Counted from the stretch's first letter, positions 1 through 6,548 are shown. The stretch: 11,619 bases of DNA from Pseudomonadota bacterium (GCA_030836725.1 JAUPLV010000065.1:1-11619), one strand, 5' to 3'. The notes: generated from the letters alone by a model not told the origin. Made by a program: numbers and translations.

Positions 1-251
1 TGTTTGCCGGCGCAATTGGCCGCTTTGTGTCGAATCACCCCAGCATCAAGATGCTGGCCCTGTCCTTCCTGGTGGCGGTAGGGGTAGTGCTGATCGCCGA
101 GGGCTTTGGCCATCATGTACCCAAAGGCTACATCTACTTTGCCATGGCTTTTTCGCTGACGGTGGAAATGCTCAATATTCATATGCGCCGGCGGCGCGCC
201 TCGGCGGTACACCTGCACGCGCCCTACTCTCCGGAAAATCGCAGCGATTAA
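1..251 (+). CDS. TerC-family integral membrane protein, C-terminal part (5' end outside window)
   Basis: Only the last 83 or so codons are present; the frame is open from base 3 and ends with TAA at 249-251. The visible part has a hydrophobic helix (LALSFLVAVGVVLIAEGFG), then HVPKGYIYFAMAFSLTVEMLN and a basic MRRRR cluster. This KGYIYFAMAFS-x-x-VEMLN ending is characteristic of TerC/YgdQ/YkoY-type membrane proteins, which are linked to tellurium resistance and, in better-studied members, to metal (manganese) export or supply across the inner membrane. The substrate here is unknown. The basic cluster after the last helix probably lies in the cytoplasm by the positive-inside rule. The GTG at 27 lies inside the conserved region and is unlikely to be the true start. 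The gene converges on tilS and the two stop codons overlap in the tetranucleotide TTAA (248-251), so no room is left for a separate terminator. Confidence 0.88.
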   Translation, partial: FAGAIGRFVSNHPSIKMLALSFLVAVGVVLIAEGFGHHVPKGYIYFAMAFSLTVEMLNIHMRRRRASAVHLHAPYSPENRSD

Positions 252-1591
252 GCCAGGACGCGTGGAACGATCCCGGCTTCATTCGGCGCCGCCAGTTCGT
301 CGGCGGCAAACCCAATACCTGCCGCCCACAGCAATTGCCCGTTGCACCACAGCAAGGGCAGCCGCGCACGCTGCCAGGGCGGAACAGCATGTTCCTGCAT
401 CAGGTTTTTCAGGCTGCGATGGGGGCCGCCTTCATGCAAGCGCATGCGTTCACCGCCCTGACGCACGCCGAGCGTGACCACGCCGGCCGTCAGCGCAGTC
501 CGTTTCAACCCCGCACCCAGCTCGGTATCCATGTACACGTCCACCCCGGCGGACGGCACCGCCAGCCGCGTTTCACCCTGCCAGCGAACCGGCGGCGCCG
601 AGGCTGGAGCGCTCGGCACGAGATATGCCCCGCCGCGGTAACGCCATACATCAACTGGCCCCAGCCTGACACAGACGCGCGCATCGTGCCGCGCATCGAG
701 CAACTGATGCAGCGCCTCGTTCAGCCGCCGCGCGCTGGGTAAAGGCTGGCCATGCTGTTCGATGAAATAGCGCAGCAGATTGCGCGCACGGGAGGTCGAC
801 AGGCGCGCCAGCACCGCGCAATCAAGGCGGCCTCCACTCATGGCGTCAAGCGCATCAAGCTGCGCAAGGTCGTCCAGCAATTCCGCGGCGTCGGCCTGCA
901 GGGCGGCAGCGCGCGCGAGGGTGGCGCCGGCGCCGGGAAAATGCGCGGCCAGCAGCGGCATCACCTGCTGGCGCAACGCATTGCGCCGGTAGCGCGTGTC
1001 CTGGTTGCTTTCGTCCTCCACCCATGCAAGATCATGCCTCCGCGCATAGTCGAGCAGATCGGCACGGGTCACGTCGAGCAGCGGCCTCAACTGCGCCGCG
1101 TGCCAGCCCGGCCGGGACTGCAGTTCGGCCATCGCCGCCAGGCCTTTGGGACCGGCGCCGCGCAGCAGTTGCAGCAAAAGCGTTTCGGCCTGGTCGTCCT
1201 GCTGGTGCGCGGTAAGCAGATAGTCCGCGTCCAGCGCGGCAAAAATGCGCTGGCGCTCGCGCCTCGCGGCAGCCTCGATTCCTGCGGAATCGTCGAGGGC
1301 AATCCGTACCCGATGGAGGGTCAGTTCAAGGGAATGCGACGCGCAGAGCCGTTTACAAAATTCAGCCCAGTCGTCGGCATGCGGGGACAGGCCATGGTGC
1401 ACGTGCACGGCCCGCAGTTCAAAGGGATGACGATCGCGTAGCGACAGCAGGATGTGCAGCAGGGCCACCGAGTCGAGCCCGCCCGACAGGGCCAGCACCA
1501 GATGCGCATGCGGCGGCACATGACGGGCAAGGCTGGCCGCCGCCCGGGCGGCGGCCGGCTTATTTGGCAGGGGCTTCCTTGAAGCTGCCAT
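248..1591 (-). CDS. tilS: tRNA(Ile)-lysidine synthase TilS
   Basis: TilS is a cytoplasmic ATP-dependent enzyme that attaches lysine to C34 of the CAU-anticodon tRNA-Ile, so that it reads AUA and is charged with isoleucine. The 447-residue product is close to E. coli TilS (about 430). The PP-loop motif SGGLDS is at residues 36-41, followed by HVHHGLSPHADDW (63-75) and TAHQQDDQAETLLLQLLRG (127-145), all typical of the N-terminal ATPase domain. DESNQDTRYRRNALR is the usual link to the substrate-binding domain. The C-terminal domain is recognisable by RQGGERMRLHEGG-HRSLKNLMQE. I chose the ATG at 1591, which overlaps the end of accA by 32 bp; an upstream in-frame ATG at 1630 lies deeper in accA, and a GTG at codon 25 is also possible. 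The overlap suggests co-transcription with accA. The early codons 12-19 (Pro-Ala-Arg run) contain a 22-bp perfect palindrome, listed separately. Confidence 0.97.
   Translation of the reverse strand: MAASRKPLPNKPAAARAAASLARHVPPHAHLVLALSGGLDSVALLHILLSLRDRHPFELRAVHVHHGLSPHADDWAEFCKRLCASHSLELTLHRVRIALDDSAGIEAAARRERQRIFAALDADYLLTAHQQDDQAETLLLQLLRGAGPKGLAAMAELQSRPGWHAAQLRPLLDVTRADLLDYARRHDLAWVEDESNQDTRYRRNALRQQVMPLLAAHFPGAGATLARAAALQADAAELLDDLAQLDALDAMSGGRLDCAVLARLSTSRARNLLRYFIEQHGQPLPSARRLNEALHQLLDARHDARVCVRLGPVDVWRYRGGAYLVPSAPASAPPVRWQGETRLAVPSAGVDVYMDTELGAGLKRTALTAGVVTLGVRQGGERMRLHEGGPHRSLKNLMQEHAVPPWQRARLPLLWCNGQLLWAAGIGFAADELAAPNEAGIVPRVLA
1535..1556. repeat. 22-bp perfect GC palindrome at the accA/tilS junction
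   Basis: The half-site GGCCGCCGCCC (1535-1545) is followed directly by its exact reverse complement (1546-1556). In tilS/accA mRNA it could fold into a 9-bp GC stem with a CCGG loop, starting 3 nt after the accA stop codon and lying inside tilS codons 12-19. There is no T-run on the tilS strand after it, so it is not a standard rho-independent terminator. It could slow ribosomes or RNases at the gene junction, or simply reflect GCC/GCG/CGG codon use in an Ala-Arg run. Confidence 0.6.
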
Positions 1592-2528
1592 ATGCCCGCA
1601 AGCGCTGGTAGCGCGCAGCCAGCAGGGCATCGGTCGGCTGTTTGCGCAACTCGACGATCGTATCGGTCAACGCACGGCGCATCGACTGGAACATGGTGTC
1701 CCAGTCGCGCTGCGCGCCGCCCAGCGGCTCTTCCACGATGCGGTCGACCAGTCCGTTCGCTTTCAGCCGGTCGGCGGTAATGGCCAGGGTTTCGGCGGCG
1801 ACCGAAGCCTTGTCGGCGCTCTTCCACAGGATCGAGGCGCAGCCTTCGGGCGAGATCACCGAATAGGTGGAGTACTGCAGGATCAGGGTGCGGTCGCCGA
1901 CGCCGATGGCCAGCGCGCCGCCCGACCCGCCTTCGCCGACGATGGTGCAGACGATCGGCGTCTGCAGTTCGGCCATCACATAGAGGTTGCGCGCGATCGC
2001 CTCGGACTGCCCACGCTCCTCGGCGCCGATGCCGGGATAGGCGCCGGGCGTGTCGATGAAGGTGAAAATCGGCAGCTTGAATTTCTCAGCCAGCCGCATC
2101 AGCCGCAGGGCCTTGCGATAGCCCTCGGGGCGCGGCATGCCGAAATTGCGATAGATCTTTTCCTTGGTGTCGCGGCCTTTCTGGTGGCCGATCACCATCA
2201 CCGGCTCGCCGTTGAAACGCGCCATGCCGCCGACAATCGCAGCATCATCGGCATAGGCGCGGTCGCCATGCAGCTCGGAAAAATCGGTGAACAGCCCCTG
2301 CACATAATCCAGGGTATAGGGCCGCTGCGGATGGCGCGCCACCTGCGATACCTGCCAGGCGTTGAGCTTGGCGTAGACATCCTTGGTCAGCGTCTGGCTC
2401 TTTTTCTGCAGGCGGCGAATTTCCTCCGAGATGTCCAAAGCGGAGTCGTCCTGCACGAAGCGCAGTTCTTCGATCTTGGCTTCGAGCTCGGCGATCGGCT
2501 GCTCAAAGTCGAGGAAAGTGGTTTTCAT
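1560..2528 (-). CDS. accA: Acetyl-CoA carboxylase carboxyltransferase subunit alpha
   Basis: AccA pairs with AccD to form the alpha2beta2 carboxyltransferase that moves the carboxyl group from carboxybiotin on AccB to acetyl-CoA, giving malonyl-CoA for fatty-acid synthesis. The product is 322 residues, against 319 in E. coli. It begins with the usual coiled N-terminal helix (FLDFEQPIAELEAKIEELR), and HPQRPYTLDYV is at 66-76. The crotonase-fold core carries IDTPGAYPGIGAEERGQ (158-174), the Gly-rich GEGGSGGALAIG (198-209), which forms the oxyanion-hole region, and SPEGCASILWK (226-236). The start is well supported: AAGG lies about 6 nt upstream of the ATG. No stop, frameshift or missing motif is seen. 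The 3' end overlaps tilS. The 80 bp separating it from slyD contain a promoter-like extended -10 and an inverted repeat, so accA-tilS may be transcribed both from its own promoter and by read-through from bcp-slyD. Confidence 0.99.
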   Translation of the reverse strand: MKTTFLDFEQPIAELEAKIEELRFVQDDSALDISEEIRRLQKKSQTLTKDVYAKLNAWQVSQVARHPQRPYTLDYVQGLFTDFSELHGDRAYADDAAIVGGMARFNGEPVMVIGHQKGRDTKEKIYRNFGMPRPEGYRKALRLMRLAEKFKLPIFTFIDTPGAYPGIGAEERGQSEAIARNLYVMAELQTPIVCTIVGEGGSGGALAIGVGDRTLILQYSTYSVISPEGCASILWKSADKASVAAETLAITADRLKANGLVDRIVEEPLGGAQRDWDTMFQSMRRALTDTIVELRKQPTDALLAARYQRLRAYGSFKEAPAK

Positions 2529-2563
2529 CAGTGGCCTTCATCAAACTGTCACAGAAAACAGGT

Positions 2564-2589
2564 TATCCGGGAATTCTAACAGCCGGATA
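2564..2589. promoter_or_regulatory. Inverted repeat TATCCGG-N12-CCGGATA upstream of accA
   Basis: TATCCGG (2564-2570) and CCGGATA (2583-2589) are exact reverse complements, and GG/CC pairs extend them across a one-base bulge. The repeat flanks the putative accA -10 element, as an operator would. Alternatively, on the minus strand it is a hairpin followed by CTGTTTTCTG, which could be a weak terminator after slyD. The sequence alone does not decide between the two. Confidence 0.4.
2573..2582 (-). promoter_or_regulatory. Putative extended -10 promoter element for accA
   Basis: On the minus strand this reads CTGTTAGAAT: a TGn extension followed by TAGAAT, which matches the TATAAT consensus at five of six positions. 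A start of transcription about 7 nt downstream would give a leader of roughly 38 nt before the accA ATG. No good -35 hexamer is seen 16-18 bp upstream. The same ten bases occur upstream of the bcp-like gene. Confidence 0.4.
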
Positions 2590-2608
2590 CCGTTTGCTTC
2601 GCGGCATC

Positions 2609-3091
2609 TCAATGATGGTGATGTCCGTGTGCGCCGTGCGCATGGCGGTGCTCGACCTCGTCCTGCGAAGCGGCGCGCACATCGGATACCACGCACGCGA
2701 AATGCACCGCCTGCCCCGCATAGGGATGGTTGCCGTCGACCACCACCTTTTCCTCGGCGATATCGGTCACGGTATAGAGCATTTCCTCGGCGCCGTCGAG
2801 CGGCGAGCCGACGAACTGCATGCCGATCTCGATGTCGGCGGGAAAGGATTCGCGCGGCTCCAGACGGACCAGTTCTTCATCGAATTCGCCGAAGGCATCG
2901 GCCGGCTGCAACTTGAGGTCGACCTTGTCGCCGACCGCCTTGCCTTCCAGCGCCTGCTCCACCAGCGGGAAAATGTTGTCGTATCCGCCATGCAGGTAGC
3001 TGACCGGTTCATCGCTTTCCTCCAGCAGCCTGCCTTCCATGTCGCGGACGATGTAGGTGATGGTAACGACGGTGTCTTTGCCGATATTCAA
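2609..3091 (-). CDS. slyD: FKBP-type peptidyl-prolyl isomerase, SlyD type
   Basis: SlyD is a cytoplasmic prolyl isomerase and chaperone that also binds Ni(II) and other metals and helps hydrogenase maturation in E. coli. The 160-residue product shows the split FKBP domain: residues 1 to about 68 (VVTITYIVRDMEG, then YLHGGYDNIFPLVEQALEGKAVGD at 32-55) and about 119-141 (DGNHPYAGQAVHF). The insert-in-flap chaperone domain lies between them. The C-terminus is a short metal-binding tail, HRHAHGAHGHHHH, with eight histidines but no cysteines, so it is simpler than the E. coli tail. The start is a TTG (3091-3089) overlapping the TGA of the upstream peroxiredoxin gene as TTGA, with AAGGGG about 7 nt before it. 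No ATG is in frame nearby and the N-terminus aligns with the family, so translational coupling is likely. Whether the host has hydrogenases cannot be told from this window. Confidence 0.96.
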   Translation of the reverse strand: MNIGKDTVVTITYIVRDMEGRLLEESDEPVSYLHGGYDNIFPLVEQALEGKAVGDKVDLKLQPADAFGEFDEELVRLEPRESFPADIEIGMQFVGSPLDGAEEMLYTVTDIAEEKVVVDGNHPYAGQAVHFACVVSDVRAASQDEVEHRHAHGAHGHHHH

Positions 3092-3567
3092 TTGAGTTCC
3101 CCTTTGCTCATTAAAGCAACCAGTTGAAGCACTTCCTCCGCGTGACCGCGGCTGGAAACGCCGTACAGTGCGTGACGGATGACGCCCTGTTTGTCGATGA
3201 CGAAGGTGGAGCGCACCACGCTTTTACGCATGACGCCATCCACTTCCTTGTCCTGCAATACGCCGTAGGCTGTGCAGGTCGTTTGATCCTTGTCGGCCAG
3301 CAACCTCACGCTGATGCCGTGCTTGTCGCGAAACTCGCCATGCTTGATGCAATCGTCGCGCGAAACCCCGAGCACCGTCGCGCCCAGTCTGGCGAAGTCG
3401 TCCTCCAGTTCGGAAAACTCGATCGCCTCGGCGGTGCAGCCCGGCGTGTCGTCGCGCAGGTAGAAATACAGCACCAGATTCTTGCCGCGGAACTGGGACA
3501 GTTCGACGACATTCATGTCCGCATCCGGGTTTGAAAAATCCGGTGCAGGGTCTCCAGCTTTCAACAT
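3088..3567 (-). CDS. bcp: Peroxiredoxin of the Bcp/PrxQ group, with atypical active site
   Basis: This group reduces H2O2 and alkyl hydroperoxides in the cytoplasm with electrons from thioredoxin or similar donors. The 159-residue product has the family fold signatures: APDF near the N-terminus (8-11), GKNLVLYFYLRDDTPGCT (28-45) with the peroxidatic Cys44 and Thr41, and VVRSTFVID (117-125) with the conserved Arg119. Two points are unusual. The position 7 residues before the peroxidatic Cys, normally Pro in PxxxTxxC, is Leu37 (codon CTG). The resolving Cys expected five residues after Cys44 is Ile49. Cys73 and Cys98 remain and one might serve as resolving residue. The ATG at 3567 has GGAG about 6 nt upstream. 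The stop overlaps the slyD start by 4 bp, so the two are likely one transcript. Confidence 0.92.
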   Translation of the reverse strand: MLKAGDPAPDFSNPDADMNVVELSQFRGKNLVLYFYLRDDTPGCTAEAIEFSELEDDFARLGATVLGVSRDDCIKHGEFRDKHGISVRLLADKDQTTCTAYGVLQDKEVDGVMRKSVVRSTFVIDKQGVIRHALYGVSSRGHAEEVLQLVALMSKGELN

Positions 3568-3596
3568 AGGGGCTCCACCGCATATTTTTCGGCAGC

Positions 3597-3606
3597 ATTC
3601 TAACAG
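3597..3606 (-). promoter_or_regulatory. Putative extended -10 promoter element for bcp-slyD
   Basis: The minus strand reads CTGTTAGAAT, an extended -10 (TGT plus TAGAAT) with five of six matches to TATAAT. A start near 3590 would give a leader of about 23 nt carrying the GGAG ribosome-binding site. No convincing -35 hexamer is visible, which is tolerated with an extended -10. Confidence 0.45.
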
Positions 3607-3625
3607 GGGGCGCTCATGACATCGT

Positions 3626-3631
3626 TATAAT
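3626..3631 (+). promoter_or_regulatory. Candidate -10 box (TATAAT) for the 3744 gene
   Basis: A perfect TATAAT lies in the AT-rich core of the divergent region, about 112 nt before the ATG at 3744. No TTGACA-like hexamer stands 16-18 bp upstream, and an AT-rich stretch produces such a match easily, so this is a weak candidate only. Confidence 0.25.
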
Positions 3632-3743
3632 TAAAATTAATTCGATGACTGCAACCCTACCCGGCAGCTGACCCTCGCCGGACCAGAGCCGCGCTGTGCG
3701 AGCGCCATTGCGACCCGCTTGAGCCGGCTGGAGATCGACGTTC

Positions 3744-4214
3744 ATGAATGCTTTTGAAACCCCCTCCGAGTTCCGCGCCGCGTTCGATACGCTGCTGGCC
3801 GGCACACACCGCCAGCTGCGTGTCTACGATCACGATCTTGGCCTGCTGGATATCGATCAGGCGCCGCGCCATGCGGCGCTACGCGCCTTGTGCGTGGCCG
3901 GCGGCGGCCGCCGCATCGAACTGCTGCTCGACGACATCAGTCGGGTAGCGAGCAACCATCCCCGGCTGATGCAACTGGTGCGCGACTTTGGACATGTCCT
4001 CGAAATTCGCCGGGCGGATCCCGATGAACCGCGCCCCGATCAAGCATTCGTGCTGTCCGATCGCCACGGCGTGCTGTTGCGCGCCGACAAGGCGGCGGTG
4101 CATGGCCTCCTCCATCCGGATGATCCCGGCCGTGCCACGATTCTGCATCAGGAATTCGACAGCATGTGGCAGCGTTCACCGTCAAGGGTGTCGGCAACAA
4201 AGCTAGGCCTGTGA
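3744..4214 (+). CDS. Small conserved-looking protein of unknown function (DUF7931-like)
   Basis: A 156-residue soluble protein with no signal peptide or membrane segment. It reads as an alpha/beta fold: helix (FRAAFDTLLAGTHRQL), strand (RVYDHDLGLLDI), helix, strand (RIELLLDD), then SNHPRLMQLVRDFGHVLEIRRADPDE, PDQAFVLSDRHGVLLRADK and a C-terminal LHQEFDSMW. The order (short strand with xxxD-DLG, strand ending LxDD, Pro-Arg-Leu-L-R-F helix, then a strand with VLSDRHGVLLR) recalls proteobacterial proteins annotated as DUF7931, related in shape to one half of a phospholipase D fold. I see no complete HxKxxxxD motif, so a catalytic PLD role is not supported. The ATG at 3744 is the only start after the in-frame TGA at 3720; a GGAG stands 10 nt upstream. 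It is transcribed alone and converges on lptG. The family name is from memory and is less certain than the fold description. Confidence 0.75.
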   Translation: MNAFETPSEFRAAFDTLLAGTHRQLRVYDHDLGLLDIDQAPRHAALRALCVAGGGRRIELLLDDISRVASNHPRLMQLVRDFGHVLEIRRADPDEPRPDQAFVLSDRHGVLLRADKAAVHGLLHPDDPGRATILHQEFDSMWQRSPSRVSATKLGL

Positions 4215-4242
4215 GTTCTGAATACGGCTCAACCAAACCAGT

Positions 4243-4256
4243 TCCGGCTCGCCGGA
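4243..4256. terminator. Short inverted repeat between convergent genes, possible bidirectional terminator
   Basis: TCCGGC (4243-4248), a TC spacer and GCCGGA (4251-4256) form an exact inverted repeat in the 55 bp between the 3744 gene and the end of lptG. The position suits a shared terminator, but the loop is too tight at full pairing and there is no T-run on either strand. Confidence 0.25.
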
Positions 4257-4269
4257 TCGGCCATGAACC

Positions 4270-5343
4270 TCAGCGCCGGTCCACCCACCGGATGCCCATG
4301 AGCGCGATGGCCAGAAAAATCAGCAGCGGCAGGATCGAAACGATCACAACCGGCCAGTCATTCAACAGGCCGAGGTGACCGAACAGCCGGCTCAGAAGAT
4401 GGAACCCGAGCCCGGCAAGAATGCCGATGAAAATCTTGCTGCTGGCGCCGCCGGCACGCGGCCCCTGGATGGCGAACGGCATGGCGATCAGCATCATGAT
4501 CGGAATGACGAAGGGGCTGATGAATTTCGACCACAGCGCGAGTTCGTAACGCGTGGCTTTCTGCTTGTTTTCCTTCAGGTGCACCACATAGCGCCACAGG
4601 GTGCGCGCCGACATTTTCTCCGGCGCGATCAGCAACACGCTGAGGATATCGGGCGTCAGCACAGACTGCCAGTCCTTGCGCTCGCTGCGGACAGCGCGAA
4701 TGCCATCCGCGCCAAACTGCGTTTCCATCACCTGCTGCAGATCCCAGGTCTGATGGCCGCTCCAGCTGGCCTTCTCGGCGGCACGGATCCAGCCAAGATG
4801 ACCATCGGCATCGAAGCCGTAAATCTCGATACCACGCAAAGTGTTGTCTGGCATCACTTCACGCACGTTGATGAAGGCGCTGCCGTCCTTCACCCAAAGA
4901 CCGGAGCGGAACTGCTGCGCCACCACCGAGCGGGTGGCCGCCAGTTTATAGCGCTGCGCCGTCTGCTCCGACCATGGCGCGACATATTCGCCAAGCGTCA
5001 GAACCAGCAACGAAATCAACACCCCGATTACGGCGAAATAACCGGCCACACGCCAGTTTGACAGGCCCGACACGCGCATCACCGCGTATTCGGAATTCCC
5101 CACCAGGCGCGACAGCGCGAACAAGGTGCCGATGAGTGCCGCCACCGGCAGAATTTCGTACAAATGTCCGGGAAGGCCGAGCAGCACCACCACGGCGGCC
5201 TGCCCCAGACCGTAATTGTTGCGGCCCAGACTGCCCAGTTCCTGCATTACGTCAAAAAATGCAAACAGCACCAGTAACGCCAGCAGCACGAAACCGGATG
5301 CAACCAGCACCTGGGCCGCCAGATAACGCGCAAGCAAACTCAT
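4270..5343 (-). CDS. lptG: LPS export ABC transporter permease LptG
   Basis: LptG is an inner-membrane subunit of the LptB2FG complex, which extracts lipopolysaccharide from the inner membrane and passes it to LptC and LptA. The product is 357 residues (E. coli 360). Predicted membrane helices are at about 12-34, 48-78 and 99-121, then a periplasmic beta domain to about residue 265 (including AFINVREVMPDNTLRGIEIYGF), then three more helices from about 270 (SKFISPFVIPIMMLIAMPFA, IFIGILAGLGFHLLSRL, VVIVSILPLLIFLAIAL). The cytoplasmic segment NSEYAVMRVSGLS (83-95) is the coupling region that contacts LptB. I start it at the ATG at 5343 although the frame is open further upstream, because that fits the family start and forms an ATGA overlap with the lptF stop. 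lptB, lptC and lptA are not in the window. Confidence 0.97.
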   Translation of the reverse strand: MSLLARYLAAQVLVASGFVLLALLVLFAFFDVMQELGSLGRNNYGLGQAAVVVLLGLPGHLYEILPVAALIGTLFALSRLVGNSEYAVMRVSGLSNWRVAGYFAVIGVLISLLVLTLGEYVAPWSEQTAQRYKLAATRSVVAQQFRSGLWVKDGSAFINVREVMPDNTLRGIEIYGFDADGHLGWIRAAEKASWSGHQTWDLQQVMETQFGADGIRAVRSERKDWQSVLTPDILSVLLIAPEKMSARTLWRYVVHLKENKQKATRYELALWSKFISPFVIPIMMLIAMPFAIQGPRAGGASSKIFIGILAGLGFHLLSRLFGHLGLLNDWPVVIVSILPLLIFLAIALMGIRWVDRR

Positions 5344-6419
5344 GAACGCCTCCTGCGCAAGGGAGATTGCCGCATGCGCAGATAAAACAGTGCAATCACG
5401 GCAAGCAGCATCAGCAGGTGCGACCCCAGCATTCCAGTCCAAGGATTCATTTTGTCCTGCGCAACCCAGGCCTGGGACAGTGACAACAGGTTGTTGTAGA
5501 GGAAGTAAAGCAGCAGCGCGATCACCAGCCCGTAGGAGCGGCGTGCCCGGGTGTTGACGAAACTGAGGGGAATCGCCATCACGGCAAGAATCAGCGCAGA
5601 GAGCGGCACTCCCAGCCGCCACAGCAATTCGGCGCGGCCCGTGGGCGTGGCGTCGGCCAGCAGTTCCTTCGCCCGCGCCTGGCGAACAGTGGTTTCCTTG
5701 CCTCCGACCGGAACCGGGTCGAGCCGCATCCAGTAGCGCTCGAACTGCACAATGCGATAGTCGAGTTGGCCGGGCGTACCCTCATAACGGCGTCCATCCT
5801 TGAATACCAGGTAGCGCGAGCCGTCGGGCAACTCGGTGTGATTGCCCTCGCGCGCCACCACCAGACCGAGCTGGCCGTCGATACGCGACTGCATGAACAC
5901 GTTGCGCACAATACCGGTCAGCGGGTTGAGCGATTCGACGTAATAGACACGCTGGCCGGCGCCGGACTCGGCGAACATCCCCGGAGCGATCAGCGCGCTT
6001 TCGCTGCGGCTGCGCAGATCCTGGCGATATTCGCTTTTCTTTATTTGGACCCACGGATTGAGCACCAGCGTCAGCAGCAGGATCACCAGCGAAAACGGTA
6101 TGGCAAAGGCCAGCACCGGCCTCATCCATTGCGTAAGCGACAATCCGGCGTTGAACCAGATGACCATTTCGCTATCGCGCCACATGCGCGACAACGGCAG
6201 CAGCACACCGGCAAACAGCGCGATGGTCATCAATACCGGCAGGAAATGAAGCAATGAAAAGCCCAAAAAGGTAAACACCGCCTCATTGGCGATTTCGCCG
6301 CGCGCCACATCGCCGAGCAGCCGGATGAACAGGACCACCAACGAAATCGCGACCAGCACCATCAGCACGGCGCCGGTGGTGAGGCCCATCTCGCGGGTCA
6401 GGGTGCGGCGATAAAGCAT
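5340..6419 (-). CDS. lptF: LPS export ABC transporter permease LptF
   Basis: LptF is the partner of LptG in the LptB2FG LPS extractor. The 359-residue product (E. coli 366) starts MLYRRTLTREMG and has helices at about 12-34, 48-76 and 100-121. The coupling segment LSRMWRDSEMVIWFNAGLS (76-94) follows the second helix. The middle is a periplasmic jellyroll domain (from about 125, with VYYVESLNPLTGIVRNVF), and three helices end the protein before a basic MRQSPLRRRRS tail. The ATG at 6419 is chosen by length and by the N-terminal basic-then-hydrophobic pattern. The frame stays open for another 1.5 kb opposite pepA, but that stretch is an antisense shadow. No strong ribosome-binding site is visible. 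lptF and pepA diverge from a 129-bp region, as in E. coli. Confidence 0.97.
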   Translation of the reverse strand: MLYRRTLTREMGLTTGAVLMVLVAISLVVLFIRLLGDVARGEIANEAVFTFLGFSLLHFLPVLMTIALFAGVLLPLSRMWRDSEMVIWFNAGLSLTQWMRPVLAFAIPFSLVILLLTLVLNPWVQIKKSEYRQDLRSRSESALIAPGMFAESGAGQRVYYVESLNPLTGIVRNVFMQSRIDGQLGLVVAREGNHTELPDGSRYLVFKDGRRYEGTPGQLDYRIVQFERYWMRLDPVPVGGKETTVRQARAKELLADATPTGRAELLWRLGVPLSALILAVMAIPLSFVNTRARRSYGLVIALLLYFLYNNLLSLSQAWVAQDKMNPWTGMLGSHLLMLLAVIALFYLRMRQSPLRRRRS

Positions 6420-6548
6420 GGCGGCGTCCGGTGAGCGTTCGCGGCATGAACTTGATTTTGACAATCCGCCGCGCCTGCGCCAATAATCGCAAAACTGGCG
6501 ACGCCAATCCTCGACGCATCGGCAAATTGTATTTTTTTGAGCACGGAC
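6420..6548. other. Divergent promoter region lptF / pepA
   Basis: 129 bp between divergent genes. It holds a good rightward promoter (listed separately) and a T-run (6532-6538) just before pepA. I could not find an equally good promoter toward lptF. In E. coli the corresponding region carries PepA-dependent regulation; nothing in this sequence alone shows the same here. Confidence 0.7.
6458..6487 (+). promoter_or_regulatory. Sigma70-type promoter for pepA-holC operon
   Basis: A perfect -35 TTGACA (6458-6463), an 18-bp spacer and AATAAT (6482-6487, five of six matches to TATAAT). Transcription would start near 6494, giving a leader of about 55 nt before the pepA ATG. This is the best promoter match I found in the window. 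Confidence 0.7.

Larger units (their letters stand above)
3568..3743. other. Divergent intergenic region between bcp and the 3744 gene
   Basis: These 176 bp separate two genes transcribed away from each other and must carry both promoters. An AT-rich core (3621-3642) contrasts with the GC-rich surroundings. The part from 3643 to 3743 is GC-rich and would be the untranslated leader of the rightward gene. In the rightward gene's frame there is a TGA at 3720-3722, which excludes a longer N-terminus. I see no known riboswitch or RNA gene here. Confidence 0.7.

Noticed and set aside
752..1441. 229-codon plus-strand frame opposite tilS
   Set aside because: TilS motifs on the minus strand are complete; this frame is its antisense shadow.
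3644..3670. Eight-codon ORF (MTATLPGS) just after the TATAAT, as a possible leader peptide
   Set aside because: No ribosome-binding site, no regulatory codon run and no hairpin pair that would make attenuation plausible.
4200..4270. Strong rho-independent terminator between the 3744 gene and lptG
   Set aside because: An inverted repeat exists but without a T-run on either strand, so it is kept only as a low-confidence feature.
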